A stretch of DNA of 51,153 nt from JAGQSZ01 sp049647585 (lineage in GTDB: Bacteria > Actinomycetota > Acidimicrobiia > Acidimicrobiales > Microtrichaceae), in NCBI GenBank assembly GCA_049647585.1, contig JBARXY010000030.1, positions 1 through 51,153 of the forward strand. The letters are read 5' to 3'. The position numbers and the translations under genes are program-made. Below the pieces are notes generated by a model, which ran no database searches, was not told the DNA's origin, and was given only the letters and a program-made list of their open reading frames with translations. Every line of letters begins with the position of its first letter. Positions within the stretch are counted from its first letter, which is position 1. Positions 7,956 to 19,543 of this stretch are shown in pieces.

Positions 7956-8656
7956 GTCTTACCTCCTGCCAGAAACCGCTCGACCGCGTCCGTTGGTGAG
8001 GCAAGGACCGCGCCCACGTCACCTTGTTGCTCCACAGTTCCGTCGATCACCACGATGAGGTGGTGCGCGAGTCGTTCCATCTGTGCCAGATCGTGGGTCA
8101 CCCAAGCGCTCGGCATCCCGTCTGCAGCGAGGTCGAGAGCGAGCTGTTCTATTCCCGCCGTCGCACTCGGGTCGAGCGAACTCGTCGGCTCATCGAACAA
8201 CACGTACCCGGGAGTGTTCATCAGGGTCCTGGCAAGGCACATCCGCTGGGCCTCTCCTCCCGACAGCGTCGATGCATCTCGCGTCGATGTCCCGCCCAGA
8301 CCGACCCGTTCAAGTGCGGTCTTGATTTCTTCAGCGGTTGCGTACGGGGCACCTTCACGCAGGTTCGCCTCGACGGTCCCCGGTAGAAGAACCGGGCGCT
8401 GGAAGACCATGCCCACCTCACGCCGAAGCTGCAGCGGGTCGAGTGAGAGGACATCCTTCCCGCGGTAGTGGACGACTCCCGTAGTTGCGATGTCGAGCCG
8501 ATTGCAGAGCCGCAGCACCGTCGACTTGCCCGCTCCGGAGGGACCCACGATCACGGTCACGCCGTGATCCGCCAACCTGATGTTGACCGACCGCAGAACC
8601 GTCGCGTCCGACTTGGTTACCCCAACATCTTCGAAATCGAAGAGGACGCCGTCCAC
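7952..8656 (-). CDS. FetA-type ABC transporter ATPase
   Basis: A 234-residue ABC ATPase that energises the adjacent UPF0014 permease. With this start the Walker A GPSGAGKST is at about 38-46, followed by a Q-loop (VFQRP), the signature LSGGEAQR, and Walker B YVLFDEPTSSLD with the H-loop in AWVTHD. The start is uncertain: GTG 8656 has TACTGT 6 nt upstream (leaderless arrangement), while TTG 8683 would add nine residues with only a weak GGGG ahead. Order and coupling (ATPase first, permease second) match fetAB. Iron export or oxidative-stress protection is a family inference. Confidence 0.85.
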   Translation of the reverse strand: MDGVLFDFEDVGVTKSDATVLRSVNIRLADHGVTVIVGPSGAGKSTVLRLCNRLDIATTGVVHYRGKDVLSLDPLQLRREVGMVFQRPVLLPGTVEANLREGAPYATAEEIKTALERVGLGGTSTRDASTLSGGEAQRMCLARTLMNTPGYVLFDEPTSSLDPSATAGIEQLALDLAADGMPSAWVTHDLAQMERLAHHLIVVIDGTVEQQGDVGAVLASPTDAVERFLAGGKT

Positions 8657-8662
8657 GGACCG

Positions 8663-8668
8663 ACAGTA
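8663..8668 (-). promoter_or_regulatory. Candidate leaderless -10 box TACTGT for fetA-like gene
   Basis: TACTGT lies 6 nt before GTG 8656 on the minus strand. It is one of the weaker leaderless calls because an alternative TTG start exists upstream. Confidence 0.4.
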
Positions 8669-8755
8669 GGCCAAGGACCGCAATCCCCGGTCACACCGAT
8701 GACCGTTGCCGCCTGTCCCCGTGAATTTGCTCCCGGAGGTGGAGCGGACCTTTGC

Positions 8756-9730
8756 TCAGGCCTGCTCGCGTGAGGAGGCGTGGCGCCACAGCGCCATGTA
8801 GCTCGGCCATTCGAGTCCGGGCTGGACGTAGCCGCTCGACTCGAGTTCCTTCTGCAGCTTCGGCAGCTTGGAGAACGGAACACCGATGTCGACATGGTGG
8901 GCCAGGTGCCAGCCGGTATTGAACGGCACCATCCAGAATCGTGCCAGCACCGACTGCCTCACGTGGTGGGTGGTGACGCGTCGATCGGAAGAAGCCTTCA
9001 GCCCGCCGTGTTCGGCGACCGAGCGCAGCCGGTTCAGGACCCGCCACACAGTCATCCACGGCAGAAGCCAGAACACCGGGTAGACCCACCAGTGGCCCAC
9101 GACGGCCCAGAGGCCGAAGAACAGAACGACTTGGCAGAGGATGATTCCCGCAGCGAACTTCCTGGATGTCTTTGACTTGAGTGCGAACAGCAGGGGCTTC
9201 AGGTTCTTCCAACCCGAGTTGCCATCGGCGTCACGGACAAGCTTGCGTCGCCACGAATCCCTGGTGATCGGGTAGCCGGCATAGAGCATCATGTCGGGCT
9301 CGTTCGGGCCGAACTCCTCCTTGTGGTGCGCCATGTGGCTACGCCGGTAGATGTCGATCGGCACGAACGCCGGATAGGCGACCAACCACTTGCCGATCTG
9401 GTCGTTCAACTTGCGGTTGGTGAACAGCAGGCGGTGCGCAGCTTCGTGACCGAGAATCGCGAAGCGGGCAAAGGATCGCCCCAGCAACAGGAAGGCCACC
9501 ATCCAGCCGATGGGGTTGCCCCACCATTCGGCCAGAACCAGAACTCCCACCGACTGCGACCACAGGCCCACGACATGCAGAGCATTGGCGGCGTTTGGCA
9601 CCTTGTAGAGCTCGACCCGCAGGTCACCGATCGGTCGGCCGGTCGGTCCGAGGCGATCGGTCGGCAGTACGTCGACCAGCAGGCTTTCGTCGGGGAGCAT
9701 CGAACTCGGGGCACGAAGAACTGCGGTCAC
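8756..9730 (-). CDS. Membrane fatty acid desaturase family protein
   Basis: A 324-residue integral membrane di-iron enzyme. The three histidine boxes are clear: HEAAH (95-99), HMAHH (132-136) and HLAHH (about 274-278), spaced as in the FA_desaturase family, with hydrophobic helices at about 58-90 and 185-220. It probably introduces a double bond or hydroxyl into a lipid acyl chain; substrate and regiochemistry cannot be read from sequence. GTG 9730 is chosen because TAATAT lies 6 nt upstream; ATG at residue 11 is the alternative. It is divergent from a PaaX-like regulator with only 75 bp between the two starts, which suggests shared control. Confidence 0.88.
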   Translation of the reverse strand: MTAVLRAPSSMLPDESLLVDVLPTDRLGPTGRPIGDLRVELYKVPNAANALHVVGLWSQSVGVLVLAEWWGNPIGWMVAFLLLGRSFARFAILGHEAAHRLLFTNRKLNDQIGKWLVAYPAFVPIDIYRRSHMAHHKEEFGPNEPDMMLYAGYPITRDSWRRKLVRDADGNSGWKNLKPLLFALKSKTSRKFAAGIILCQVVLFFGLWAVVGHWWVYPVFWLLPWMTVWRVLNRLRSVAEHGGLKASSDRRVTTHHVRQSVLARFWMVPFNTGWHLAHHVDIGVPFSKLPKLQKELESSGYVQPGLEWPSYMALWRHASSREQA

Positions 9731-9736
9731 GAGTCC

Positions 9737-9742
9737 ATATTA
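9737..9742 (-). promoter_or_regulatory. Candidate leaderless -10 box TAATAT for the desaturase
   Basis: TAATAT on the minus strand ends 6 nt before GTG 9730. With the box at 9793-9798 it forms a compact pair of divergent promoters. Confidence 0.5.
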
Positions 9743-9792
9743 CGCATTCTCGACACGCGTCGCAATGCTGTAAGATGGGGCGACCCAAGGTC

Positions 9793-9798
9793 TAGACT
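9793..9798 (+). promoter_or_regulatory. Candidate leaderless -10 box TAGACT for the PaaX-like gene
   Basis: TAGACT is followed by exactly 7 nt and ATG 9806, with no Shine-Dalgarno between. Confidence 0.55.
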
Positions 9799-9805
9799 GA
9801 CGTCG

Positions 9806-10603
9806 ATGTCGGTCTTCGAGCGTCCACTAACCGCCCGTTCAGTGCTGGCGTCGACGCTGCTGGGAACCGACCCTCCCTGTCTGCCGGCCTCGTTCCTGGT
9901 GAAGACCGGTGAGCTGTTCGGTCTGAGCGAAGGTGCGGTGCGGACGGCGCTGTCGCGGATGGCTGCCGCTGGCGAGGTCAAACGGGACGATCTGAGTCGT
10001 TACGTCCTCCAGGGAGATTTGGTGACCCGGCAGTCACGCCAGCTTCAGAGTCGCCAGGCCGAGACATCGGAGTGGAACGGCAGATGGGCAATGGCAATCG
10101 TTGCGTCAGGAACTAGAAGTGCTGCTGACCGCTCGTCATTGCGAGCGGCTATGGGCCGGCTGCACATGGCCGAGCTACGTGAAGGTGTGTGGTTGCGACC
10201 GGACAATCTGGGTGGCGACCGCCTTCCTGACGAACGACGAGTCCTGGGTGATCAGTGCCTGAGTTTCGATTCGGTTCCGAAGCTTGGATTCGAGAGCACC
10301 GAAGTCGACCTGGCAGCTGAACTGTGGGACCTGGACGGCTGGGCCGACACTGCCACGGAGCTTCGCCGCCGCATGCACGAGGTGACCGGACGACTCCAGG
10401 ATGGAGCTACAGGTTCACTGCCCGACGGGTTCGTTCTCTCCGCAACTGTGCTGCGTCACCTTGGTGTTGATCCGCTGTTGCCCCGTGAACTGCTTCCGCG
10501 TCACTGGCCCGGTGCGCGGATCCGGGCGGAATACGACCGTTATGACCTGCTCTATCGCGAGGTCCTTGCCGCTTGGGTGCTCGACAGCGTGAGTGCGCGC
10601 TGA
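9806..10603 (+). CDS. PaaX-family transcriptional regulator
   Basis: A 265-residue cytosolic DNA-binding protein. An N-terminal winged helix-turn-helix (about 18-70, with LFGLSEGAVRTALSRMAAAG as recognition region) is followed by a middle domain with the PaaX-typical RDNL-like segment (LRPDNLGGDRLP) and a C-terminal domain. PaaX members repress phenylacetate or related catabolic genes and sense acyl-CoA esters; the ligand here is unknown. No paa genes are nearby; the divergent desaturase is the likeliest target. A much longer reading to 9323 overlaps the desaturase and is rejected. Confidence 0.85.
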   Translation: MSVFERPLTARSVLASTLLGTDPPCLPASFLVKTGELFGLSEGAVRTALSRMAAAGEVKRDDLSRYVLQGDLVTRQSRQLQSRQAETSEWNGRWAMAIVASGTRSAADRSSLRAAMGRLHMAELREGVWLRPDNLGGDRLPDERRVLGDQCLSFDSVPKLGFESTEVDLAAELWDLDGWADTATELRRRMHEVTGRLQDGATGSLPDGFVLSATVLRHLGVDPLLPRELLPRHWPGARIRAEYDRYDLLYREVLAAWVLDSVSAR

Positions 10604-10714
10604 CTCCTCCAGGTTGTGTCGGCCGAGCGTTCACCGTGGGCTCGACGCCATTGACCTAAACACTTCGGGACCACCGGCCGATCGTGGCGAGCGCTATCGA
10701 ACAGCGGCCACAAC

Positions 10715-10720
10715 TACGAT
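10715..10720 (+). promoter_or_regulatory. Candidate leaderless -10 box TACGAT for the MBL hydrolase
   Basis: TACGAT is followed by 7 nt and GTG 10728, which begins the conserved part of the protein; no ribosome site is visible. Confidence 0.5.
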
Positions 10721-10727
10721 CTTCGCC

Positions 10728-11495
10728 GTGAGCGACCATGATGAGCAGGCCAACCAGCCATCCGGGACAACCCCGGAGGCAGTGGACCCAGACCGCTTCT
10801 ATTTCCGTCAGCTGCTGAGCGGACTCGACTTCGGCGTGGGTGATCCGGTCGCCGAGGGGATGGCCAACTTCGCATATCTGCTCGGCGACCGGGTGTCCGG
10901 TGAGTGCGTCGTGATCGACCCTGCCTACGCCGTGGCGGAACTCAAGAACATCGCCGAGGCGGACGGCATGCGGATCGCCGGTGCGCTGGTCACCCACTAC
11001 CACCCCGATCACTGCGGTGGAGAGATGATGGGCATCAGCATCCAGGGTGCGTCCGAGCTGCTCGAACTGGTGCAGGTCCCGATCCATGTGCAGGCCGCAG
11101 AGGAGGAGTGGATCCTCAAGTCGACCTCGCTGAGTCAGGGCGACCTGGCGTTGCACGAACCGGGCGACGTCGTGATGATCGGCGAACTCCCGATCCAGTT
11201 GATCCACACGCCGGGCCACACCCCGGGAAGCCAATGTTTCCTCGCCAACGGTTGTCTGGTCTCCGGCGACACGCTGTTTCTGGATGGATGCGGACGTACG
11301 GACCTACCCGGCGGCGATCCAGAGGCGCTGTACTTCAGCCTCACCCAGACGCTCTCGCAGGTCCCCGATGACTCGGTCCTCTACCCGGGCCACAACTACT
11401 CGAGCCGACCAGCGCAGCGCATGGGCGACACCCGCCGGAACAATCGTGTGTTCATGCCCGGCTCCGCCGAGCAGTGGCTGAGCATGTTCGGCTGA
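10728..11495 (+). CDS. Metallo-beta-lactamase-fold hydrolase (glyoxalase II / persulfide dioxygenase-like)
   Basis: A 255-residue metalloenzyme. The metal-binding set is complete: THYHPDHCGG (HxHxDH, about 88-97), HTPGHTPGS, the Asp in SGDTLFLDGCGRTD, and the terminal His in YPGHNYSS. The segment GCGRTDLPGGDPE is closer to ETHE1-type persulfide dioxygenases than to classical glyoxalase II, so sulfur metabolism or thioester hydrolysis are both possible. GTG 10728 is chosen from the TACGAT box 7 nt upstream; a longer frame to 10593 is poorly supported. The last 14 nt of the gene are tandemly duplicated past the stop. Confidence 0.85.
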   Translation: MSDHDEQANQPSGTTPEAVDPDRFYFRQLLSGLDFGVGDPVAEGMANFAYLLGDRVSGECVVIDPAYAVAELKNIAEADGMRIAGALVTHYHPDHCGGEMMGISIQGASELLELVQVPIHVQAAEEEWILKSTSLSQGDLALHEPGDVVMIGELPIQLIHTPGHTPGSQCFLANGCLVSGDTLFLDGCGRTDLPGGDPEALYFSLTQTLSQVPDDSVLYPGHNYSSRPAQRMGDTRRNNRVFMPGSAEQWLSMFG

Positions 11496-11504
11496 GCATG
11501 TTCG
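11477..11504 (+). repeat. 14-bp tandem duplication across the MBL gene stop codon
   Basis: GCTGAGCATGTTCG occurs twice in perfect tandem (11477-11490 and 11491-11504) and the following ACTGA resembles the start of a third unit. The real stop TGA lies in the second unit at 11493-11495. Confidence 0.85.
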
Positions 11505-11557
11505 ACTGATCTGTTGCGGTCCGCCGCACTTGATCGGGACTATGCAAGCCTCAGAGC

Positions 11558-12766
11558 GTGAGCGATCCTGACACACCCCCGTCGAGTGGCAAACCAGGCC
11601 TAACCGGTCAATCCGGGAGCGAGAAAGGCGCCGCTATCGGGGTAGAACTCCCCGAGGACTCCCTCCAGACCCTTTCGATCGGTCGGTTCATGGGCGGCCA
11701 GCAACTACCGCGGTGGTTCTGGCGTGCGATCGTCGCCTTGGCTTTCTCTGTCGCGATGTTCGTGCTCGTTCGCAACATGTTGGGGCGTCTCGAGGGCCTC
11801 ATCAGACTTGTGGTCATTTCGCTCTTCATGTCGTTTGCTCTGGAGCCGGCGGTCAACCGCCTGGCCAAGCGGGGTTGGAAGCGGGGCCGTGCGACGATCT
11901 TCTGCTTCGTCGTCGTATTCGGAATCGGTGGAGTGTTCGTCGGGGTGATGGTCAGCTTGGTTATCTCCCAGACATCGGATCTGGTCGACAAGGCCCCCGG
12001 CTACGTCACCGACGCGACCGGCTGGGTCAACGACAATTTCGGTACCGAGATCACCTCCGTCGAACTGAACGACACCCTGCGCAAGTATCAGGACGATCTG
12101 ACTTCGCTGGCGGCCGACCTTGGTGGTCGGGTGCTGTCGGTGACCGGCGCAGCGGTCGGGGTGCTGTTCCAGATCTTCACGGTCTTCCTGTTCAGCTATT
12201 ACATGATCGCCGAAGGCCCCCAGATGAGGCGCAATGTCTGCTCGCTCCTGCCGGAGCGAAGACAGGCAATGGTGCTCGACCTCTGGGAACTCTCGGTCGA
12301 CAAGACAGGGGGATGGGTCTTCTCAAGGCTGTTGCTGGCGATGGTCAGTTCAGCCTGTTCGTGGATCGTTTTTCTGATCTTGGGAGTGCCGTCCCCGTTG
12401 GCCCTGGCGCTATGGATGGGTCTGATCAGCCAGTTCATTCCGGTTATCGGAACCTATCTGGGCGGATCGGTGCCGCTGCTGGTGGCGCTGATGAACCACC
12501 CGATCGACGCGGTTTGGGTCCTGATCTGGGTCGTCGTCTACCAACAGATCGAGAACTATCTGCTGTCGCCGAGAATCACTGCCCACACGATGGATCTGCA
12601 TCCAGCGGTGGCGTTCGGTGCGGCACTGGCGGGGGCAAGCCTGTTCGGGGCGGTCGGAGCGATCTTGGCGCTTCCAGCGGCAGCGGTGATCCAGGCGTTC
12701 GTGTCGAGCTACCTGAACCGTCACGAAGTCATCGAGTCAGAACTGACCCACGTCGACCTCGCGTGA
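11558..12766 (+). CDS. AI-2E family transporter (PerM/TqsA-like)
   Basis: A 402-residue inner-membrane protein of the AI-2E/PerM superfamily. A hydrophilic N-terminus of about 50 residues precedes paired helices (about 53-73 and 78-95), a third at about 108-133, a central soluble stretch (about 134-185), then helices from about 190 onward including the SQFIPVIGTYLGG motif typical of the family and LILWVVVYQQIENYLLSPRI (shown as VVYQQIENYLLSPRI in conserved core). Members export signalling molecules or act as Na+/H+ antiporters; the substrate is not predictable here. GTG 11558 is the best start available. It stands alone. Confidence 0.85.
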   Translation: MSDPDTPPSSGKPGLTGQSGSEKGAAIGVELPEDSLQTLSIGRFMGGQQLPRWFWRAIVALAFSVAMFVLVRNMLGRLEGLIRLVVISLFMSFALEPAVNRLAKRGWKRGRATIFCFVVVFGIGGVFVGVMVSLVISQTSDLVDKAPGYVTDATGWVNDNFGTEITSVELNDTLRKYQDDLTSLAADLGGRVLSVTGAAVGVLFQIFTVFLFSYYMIAEGPQMRRNVCSLLPERRQAMVLDLWELSVDKTGGWVFSRLLLAMVSSACSWIVFLILGVPSPLALALWMGLISQFIPVIGTYLGGSVPLLVALMNHPIDAVWVLIWVVVYQQIENYLLSPRITAHTMDLHPAVAFGAALAGASLFGAVGAILALPAAAVIQAFVSSYLNRHEVIESELTHVDLA

Positions 12767-12815
12767 ACTTTGGGGCGCAGGAGCGGGCCCGGCGTGACCT
12801 CCGGACGGCGTGACG

Positions 12816-13367
12816 TTAGGGAGTGAGCGGCTCGGCCACTGCCATGCTGAGCAGAAATCGACCGAGGCTCCTGAGGATCTGACCAATGTCGTCGTCCCAG
12901 ACGAGGCGGGGCTCGGGCCAGAACACCTGCAGGAACCCGACCGGTTTGCGACGTTCGAGAATCGGCAGGTGGAGACAGGATCTGATGCCCAGATCCCCGA
13001 GTGTGACGCTTCCGCACGGCAACGCCGGCAGTTGTTCGGCCTGTTCGACGAAGATGAACCGCTCCGGGTTCATGGCGGCCAAGCCCCAAGGAAACCAGGT
13101 GTCCGGGATCGTCGCCGGCTCTTCGAGCGGATGGGTCGAGGGTCGCACCCTGATCAGCTCGGCTGAACCGTCCCTGGTTCCGTACAGGGCAGATGAACCG
13201 GCCCAGCAATAATCTCGGATCAGGTCCAGCCCTTCGTCGATGAGCCGCTCGTTGGTCCAGCGAGGCGTGTTGGTGGACAGTCGGTCGACAGCGGCGCTCA
13301 GCGAGGATTGCGTCTTGATTGTGCCTTCTGACATTGGATACCTGTTGCCTGCCATTGCATTGACCAC
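12816..13367 (-). CDS. GAF-domain protein
   Basis: A 183-residue soluble protein made essentially of one GAF-like sensor domain (about 30-175). Supporting features are a helix with NERLIDEGLDLIRDYCWAGSSALY at the start (core DEGLDLIRDYC), a conserved LGIRSCLHLPILERRKPVG segment and a terminal helix beginning DDDIGQILRSLGRFL. No output domain is attached, so it may act in trans or bind a ligand. The start is uncertain: GTG 13367 has GGAG 9 nt upstream, and ATG 13334 (MSEGTIK) is an alternative. The signal sensed is unknown. Confidence 0.7.
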   Translation of the reverse strand: MVNAMAGNRYPMSEGTIKTQSSLSAAVDRLSTNTPRWTNERLIDEGLDLIRDYCWAGSSALYGTRDGSAELIRVRPSTHPLEEPATIPDTWFPWGLAAMNPERFIFVEQAEQLPALPCGSVTLGDLGIRSCLHLPILERRKPVGFLQVFWPEPRLVWDDDIGQILRSLGRFLLSMAVAEPLTP

Positions 13368-13570
13368 TGGATCAGGCTCCGCATCCGTGCACTTCGCGAC
13401 GCAGGTCCGGTGGTGCCGACTGGAAGTCGGGAATCATCCTGTGTGCAGAACTTCGGTAACGCCGGGCAGTTACTGGAGAAGATTTCCGGCCGTCCCATGG
13501 AGGAAGCCGCCCATCTTCGGGTTGTGAACGGTGCTTGTCTGTTGTGTCCGGACTGCTCCAGTTGCGCAGT

Positions 13571-14302
13571 TCAGAGTGGGATCAGCTCGAACGCTGCCGC
13601 ATAGTCGACGTTGATCCGCGGACCGTTGGAACCGGCGGTGGCACGCAGGAAAGGCTCGGGATCCTTGCCGGTCGTACCCTCCGGCAGCGCATCCAGATAG
13701 ACGTGGTGTTCCTTGAGAGAAGCGACTCCCGCTTCGATCCAGTCACCGACATCGACCGCGTGGGTCGGTTCAGGAGATCCACTGAACAGCGCCATGCTCA
13801 CCCCGGACCATGGCTCGAGCCCTTCGTCCATCAGATCGGTGAAGACCCAACGGTTTGCCGCGTCTCGTGCTGAGTCGAGCAGTGCGGGACCGAGGTTGCG
13901 ATGATCGACATGGTTCCAACTCGGTAGTCCCCACGTCTCGCGGAAGTTCATCGAGATGATGCAGTCCGGTCGGTGTCGGCGGATCGCAGCGGAAAGGTCT
14001 CGTCTCAGAGCGAGGCTGTTCTCGACCATGCCATCGGGATAGCCCAGGAATTCGACAGTGTCCACGCCGACAACAGCCGCAGAGCGGATCTCTTCGTCGC
14101 GCCGGAGCGGGCCCGCATCTTGGGGCGACATCCCGTCGATCCCGGCTTCCCCGTCGGTCACGAGCAGGTATGTGATCTTCTTGCCCTGGCTGGTCCATCG
14201 GGCGATTGCCGAAGCTGCCCCATATTCAAGATCGTCTGGGTGGGCGACAACCGCCAGAGCGGTGTTCCAATTCTCTGGGACAAGTTCCAAGGAAAGTTTC
14301 AT
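13571..14302 (-). CDS. PIG-L / LmbE-family deacetylase
   Basis: A 243-residue Zn-dependent amidase/deacetylase. The zinc motif AHPDD sits at about 20-24, followed by TDGEAG and the WNHVDHRNLG segment bearing the third ligand His. Length and motif spacing match the family that includes MshB and Mca of mycothiol metabolism, though nothing ties this member to mycothiol specifically; N-acetylglucosamine-type or other amide substrates are possible. It is on the minus strand between the GAF gene and DoxX. The 200-bp stretch between it and the GAF gene holds no convincing gene. Confidence 0.88.
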   Translation of the reverse strand: MKLSLELVPENWNTALAVVAHPDDLEYGAASAIARWTSQGKKITYLLVTDGEAGIDGMSPQDAGPLRRDEEIRSAAVVGVDTVEFLGYPDGMVENSLALRRDLSAAIRRHRPDCIISMNFRETWGLPSWNHVDHRNLGPALLDSARDAANRWVFTDLMDEGLEPWSGVSMALFSGSPEPTHAVDVGDWIEAGVASLKEHHVYLDALPEGTTGKDPEPFLRATAGSNGPRINVDYAAAFELIPL

Positions 14303-14355
14303 GGCGCCAGTCTCGTCCTCATTGCGCTGGCGCGCCCCGCGTCGTCAGCCTCGGA

Positions 14356-14883
14356 TCAGGATTCCGCAGCGGGAGGGCGGTAGCAGGCAAGCAGTAGTGC
14401 TGCGCCGGCTCCAATACCCAGACCGAGCGAGATGGCGAACCCGAGCCATTCCGTGCCCATGAACACGCCCGGTCCGTCGTAGAACCCGAACAGGTTGTCG
14501 AGGGACCAGCGTCCCGCTCCGAAGGCTCCGATCGTGAAACACAGGGTCGCAAGGATCATCACGTACTCGATCCCGTCCTTGGTAATCAGGAACGCCTTGC
14601 GGTGGACCGTAATCGCCGCGACGAACATGACGCTGATGACTCCCGCTGCGGCGAGCGGCGAAAGCAGTCCCAACGTGAGCAGAACACCGCAGCCGGTCTC
14701 GGTTCCAGCAGCGGCCCACGCATGGATACGCCCGTCCGGCTTCATACCCATCGAGTCGAACCAGCGGGCGGTACCGGGAATTTTCCCGCCCCGGAAAATC
14801 TTGTTGTAGCCGTGCCAGAAGATCGTCGGGCCGGCCAGCAGCCTGAGAATCAGCATGACCAGATCGAATTGGGAGGAAGACAT
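14356..14883 (-). CDS. DoxX-family membrane protein
   Basis: A 175-residue protein with four predicted helices. Family features are RLLAGPTIFWHGYNKIF (about 14-30), the loop FDSMGMKPDGRIHAW, and a helix TGCGVLLTLGLLSPLAAAG. DoxX proteins are linked to quinol oxidase, thiosulfate oxidation or membrane redox complexes, but most family members are uncharacterised. Start: ATG 14883, with TACTCT 9 nt upstream and no clear Shine-Dalgarno. It is divergent from mutA across about 230 bp. Confidence 0.85.
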   Translation of the reverse strand: MSSSQFDLVMLILRLLAGPTIFWHGYNKIFRGGKIPGTARWFDSMGMKPDGRIHAWAAAGTETGCGVLLTLGLLSPLAAAGVISVMFVAAITVHRKAFLITKDGIEYVMILATLCFTIGAFGAGRWSLDNLFGFYDGPGVFMGTEWLGFAISLGLGIGAGAALLLACYRPPAAES

Positions 14884-15112
14884 AGACGCTGAAGAGTACG
14901 CGCCCCAGCCCCACAGCTGGAACCGGGTCGTGATGATCCCGGGCGGTACCTACGCGATGACGGCCACGGACGCCTACCGATTCGTCCGGTCCGGGGGCGC
15001 CCGCCAGCTGTCGCGGCTTCGAATCAACGGATGCGCTCCGGTAACCTCCGAACCAGGTCGGTCATCATCTGAATTGGCCCTCACGCATCCGAAATTCACT
15101 GTGGAGGTAAAG

Positions 15113-17232
15113 GTGTCATCCGAGGCCGAACCAGCGCTCGCCGTCGAGTTCCCACCCGCAACAGAGGAACAATGGTTGACGCTGGTCGACAAGGTCCTCA
15201 AGGGTGCGCCGCTCAATCGTCTGGAGTCGACCACGCCGGGCGGTCTGACCGTTCATCCGCTCTACACACGAGCTGACAATCCGGTCGCGAAGGTCGCTGA
15301 GGCCGCGCCCGGCGAGCCGCCCTTCACCCGCGGTTCAGCAGCGACCCATCCTGTTGATGCACCGCCGTGGGGCATTCGAGTGTTGGTCGACGCCGCAGAC
15401 CCGACCGACGCCGCGAAGCTTGCAGTTCGGGGCCTGGAGCGTGGTTCGACCCAGTTGCTGGTCCGCTTTGACCGTGCTTTCCGCGCAGGTGTGGCACCCG
15501 GTGAGCCGGGCTTCGACGAACTCTGCGGGGTCGACGGCGTTTCGATCTTCGACGCCGATGATCTTGGTACTGCCCTCAACGGAGTCATGGCAGACCTCGC
15601 TCCGCTCTATCTCGACTGCGGGAGTCAGTACACCCGTGGGGCCGACCTGTTGGTCGACTTCTTCGAACGCAGTGGAGTCACCTCCGAGCAGGCCGAGGGC
15701 GGGGTCGGAGCGGATCCGATCGGATTCCTCGCAGCGACCGGCCACCTGCCCCAAGGCTTGGACCTCGCGCTGAGCGAACTGGGTGCTCTCGCCGCCCGTT
15801 TCTCGTCGAACTATCCGGGGGTTGGCGCAGTCGCAGTAGACACGACCCCCTACGTCGAAGCCGGAGCCAGTGAGGTCCAGGAACTAGCGGTGATGCTTTC
15901 CACCGGTGCTGCCTACCTACGGGCAATGGCGGCCGCCGGGGTCGACATCGACGACGCCTGCAGCCAGATCGAGGTAGTCCTCTCTGTTGACGCCGACGTG
16001 TTCAATTGCGTTGCGAAGCTTCGCGCGGCTCGCCGAGTATGGAGCTCCTTGGCTGCGGCGTGTGGAGCTTCGAGCGGGGCCCAGGCGATGAAGCTGCACG
16101 CCAGGACCGCAGAGCGGATGATGACCACGCGTGACCCGTGGGTGAACCTTTTGCGAGTCACGGCTGGCGCGTTCGCCGGTGGAGTGGGTGGCGCGGCCTC
16201 GGTGACGACGGCGACCTTTGATTCCCAGTTGGGCGAGCCGGTCGAACTGGGTCGACGTATGGCTCGCAATACCCAACTTCTGCTGCAGGAGGAATCCAAC
16301 ATCGGACGTGTCATCGACCCGATGGGTGGCTCATGGTTCATCGAGTCGCTCACCGACGACATCGCCGCCGCAGCTTGGACGTTGTTCCAGGAACTCGAGT
16401 CGGAAGGCGGGATGCCGGCAGCGCTGCTCGATGGATCGCTCGGCGAGCGGATCGAACATGTGCGCGACGAGCACCTCGACCGTGTGGCTCGACGGGTGGA
16501 CCCGATCACGGGTGTGAGCGAGTTCCCCGACATCCACGAGTCCCGTGAGACACGCGACGCCCCCGATCTCACTCGGGTTCGACAGCGGGCCGCAGACCTT
16601 GTCGACCGAACCAATGGCTACTCAGCGGGCGCTGACGCAACTGAATGCGCCCCGTTGGTTCGTGTGCGCTGGGCGCAGGAGTTCGAGATGCTCAGGGATC
16701 GATCCGACGCGCAACTCGCAAAGGCAGGAATTCGGCCGCGGGTGTTCCTGGTCAACATCGGACCCGTGGCGGTCCACACCGCAAGGGCGTCCTTCGCCAA
16801 GAACTTCTTCGAGTCTGGTGGCATCGAGGCCGTGACGAGTGACCAGGGTTCGTCAACCGGATTCGACCCGACTCCCGAAGGCATCGCCAAAGCGGTGGAC
16901 GATGCTGCCGCCGACGGGAGCCGGTTGGTGTGTATCTGCTCGTCGGACTCGGTGTACGCCGACGCTGGCGAAGCGTTCGTCAAGGCGCTGTCCGGTGCAG
17001 GTTCGGTCGCCGACTCAGGTCTCGACAGCAGCGCGGGTTCATCCGACACCGGTTCGCCCGGCGGCGCTTCGGGCGGGGCTCCCACCATCTATCTGGCCGG
17101 CAAGCCCGGCGACCTCGGGGACGTGCTCTCCAAAGCAGGAGTGCACGAGTTCATCCACCTCGGGGTCAACGCACTTGATGTTCTACGGCGGGCCCACGAC
17201 GTGCTCGACACCCCTGGCGCGGAGGTCTTCGC

Positions 17233-17236
<4 letters not shown>
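15113..17236 (+). CDS. mutA: Methylmalonyl-CoA mutase, small (beta) subunit
   Basis: A 707-residue partner of MutB in the heterodimeric mutase. It has the TIM-barrel mutase domain (about 20-540) and a C-terminal flavodoxin-like domain that lacks the DxHxxG cobalamin motif, as expected for the non-catalytic subunit. Family segments include TRDPWVNLLRVTAGAFAGGVGG and IDPMGGSWFIESLT. An unusual Ser/Gly/Ala-rich linker of about 27 residues lies near 632-658. GTG 15113 is chosen over an open frame to 14855 because GGAGG (15103-15107) is perfectly placed 5 nt upstream. The gene overlaps mutB by 4 nt (ATGA), so the subunits are coupled. Confidence 0.92.
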
Positions 17237-19485
<2,249 letters not shown>

Positions 19486-19543
19486 CCCGGCTCAGGGTCT
19501 TGGCCTCACTGGACGCGCGGTCGCTTGAGTTGGCGAGTGTCGG

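Noticed and set aside
7216..8058. A 280-codon plus-strand frame opposite the FetB-like gene
   Set aside because: Thr/Arg/Ser-rich composition typical of antisense frames; the permease and ATPase on the other strand are clear.
9323..9805. N-terminal extension of the PaaX-like gene
   Set aside because: It overlaps the desaturase on the other strand and precedes the winged helix by 160 unrelated residues; a -10 box lies just before 9806.
14855..15112. N-terminal extension of MutA
   Set aside because: No family similarity, and a well-placed GGAGG supports GTG 15113.
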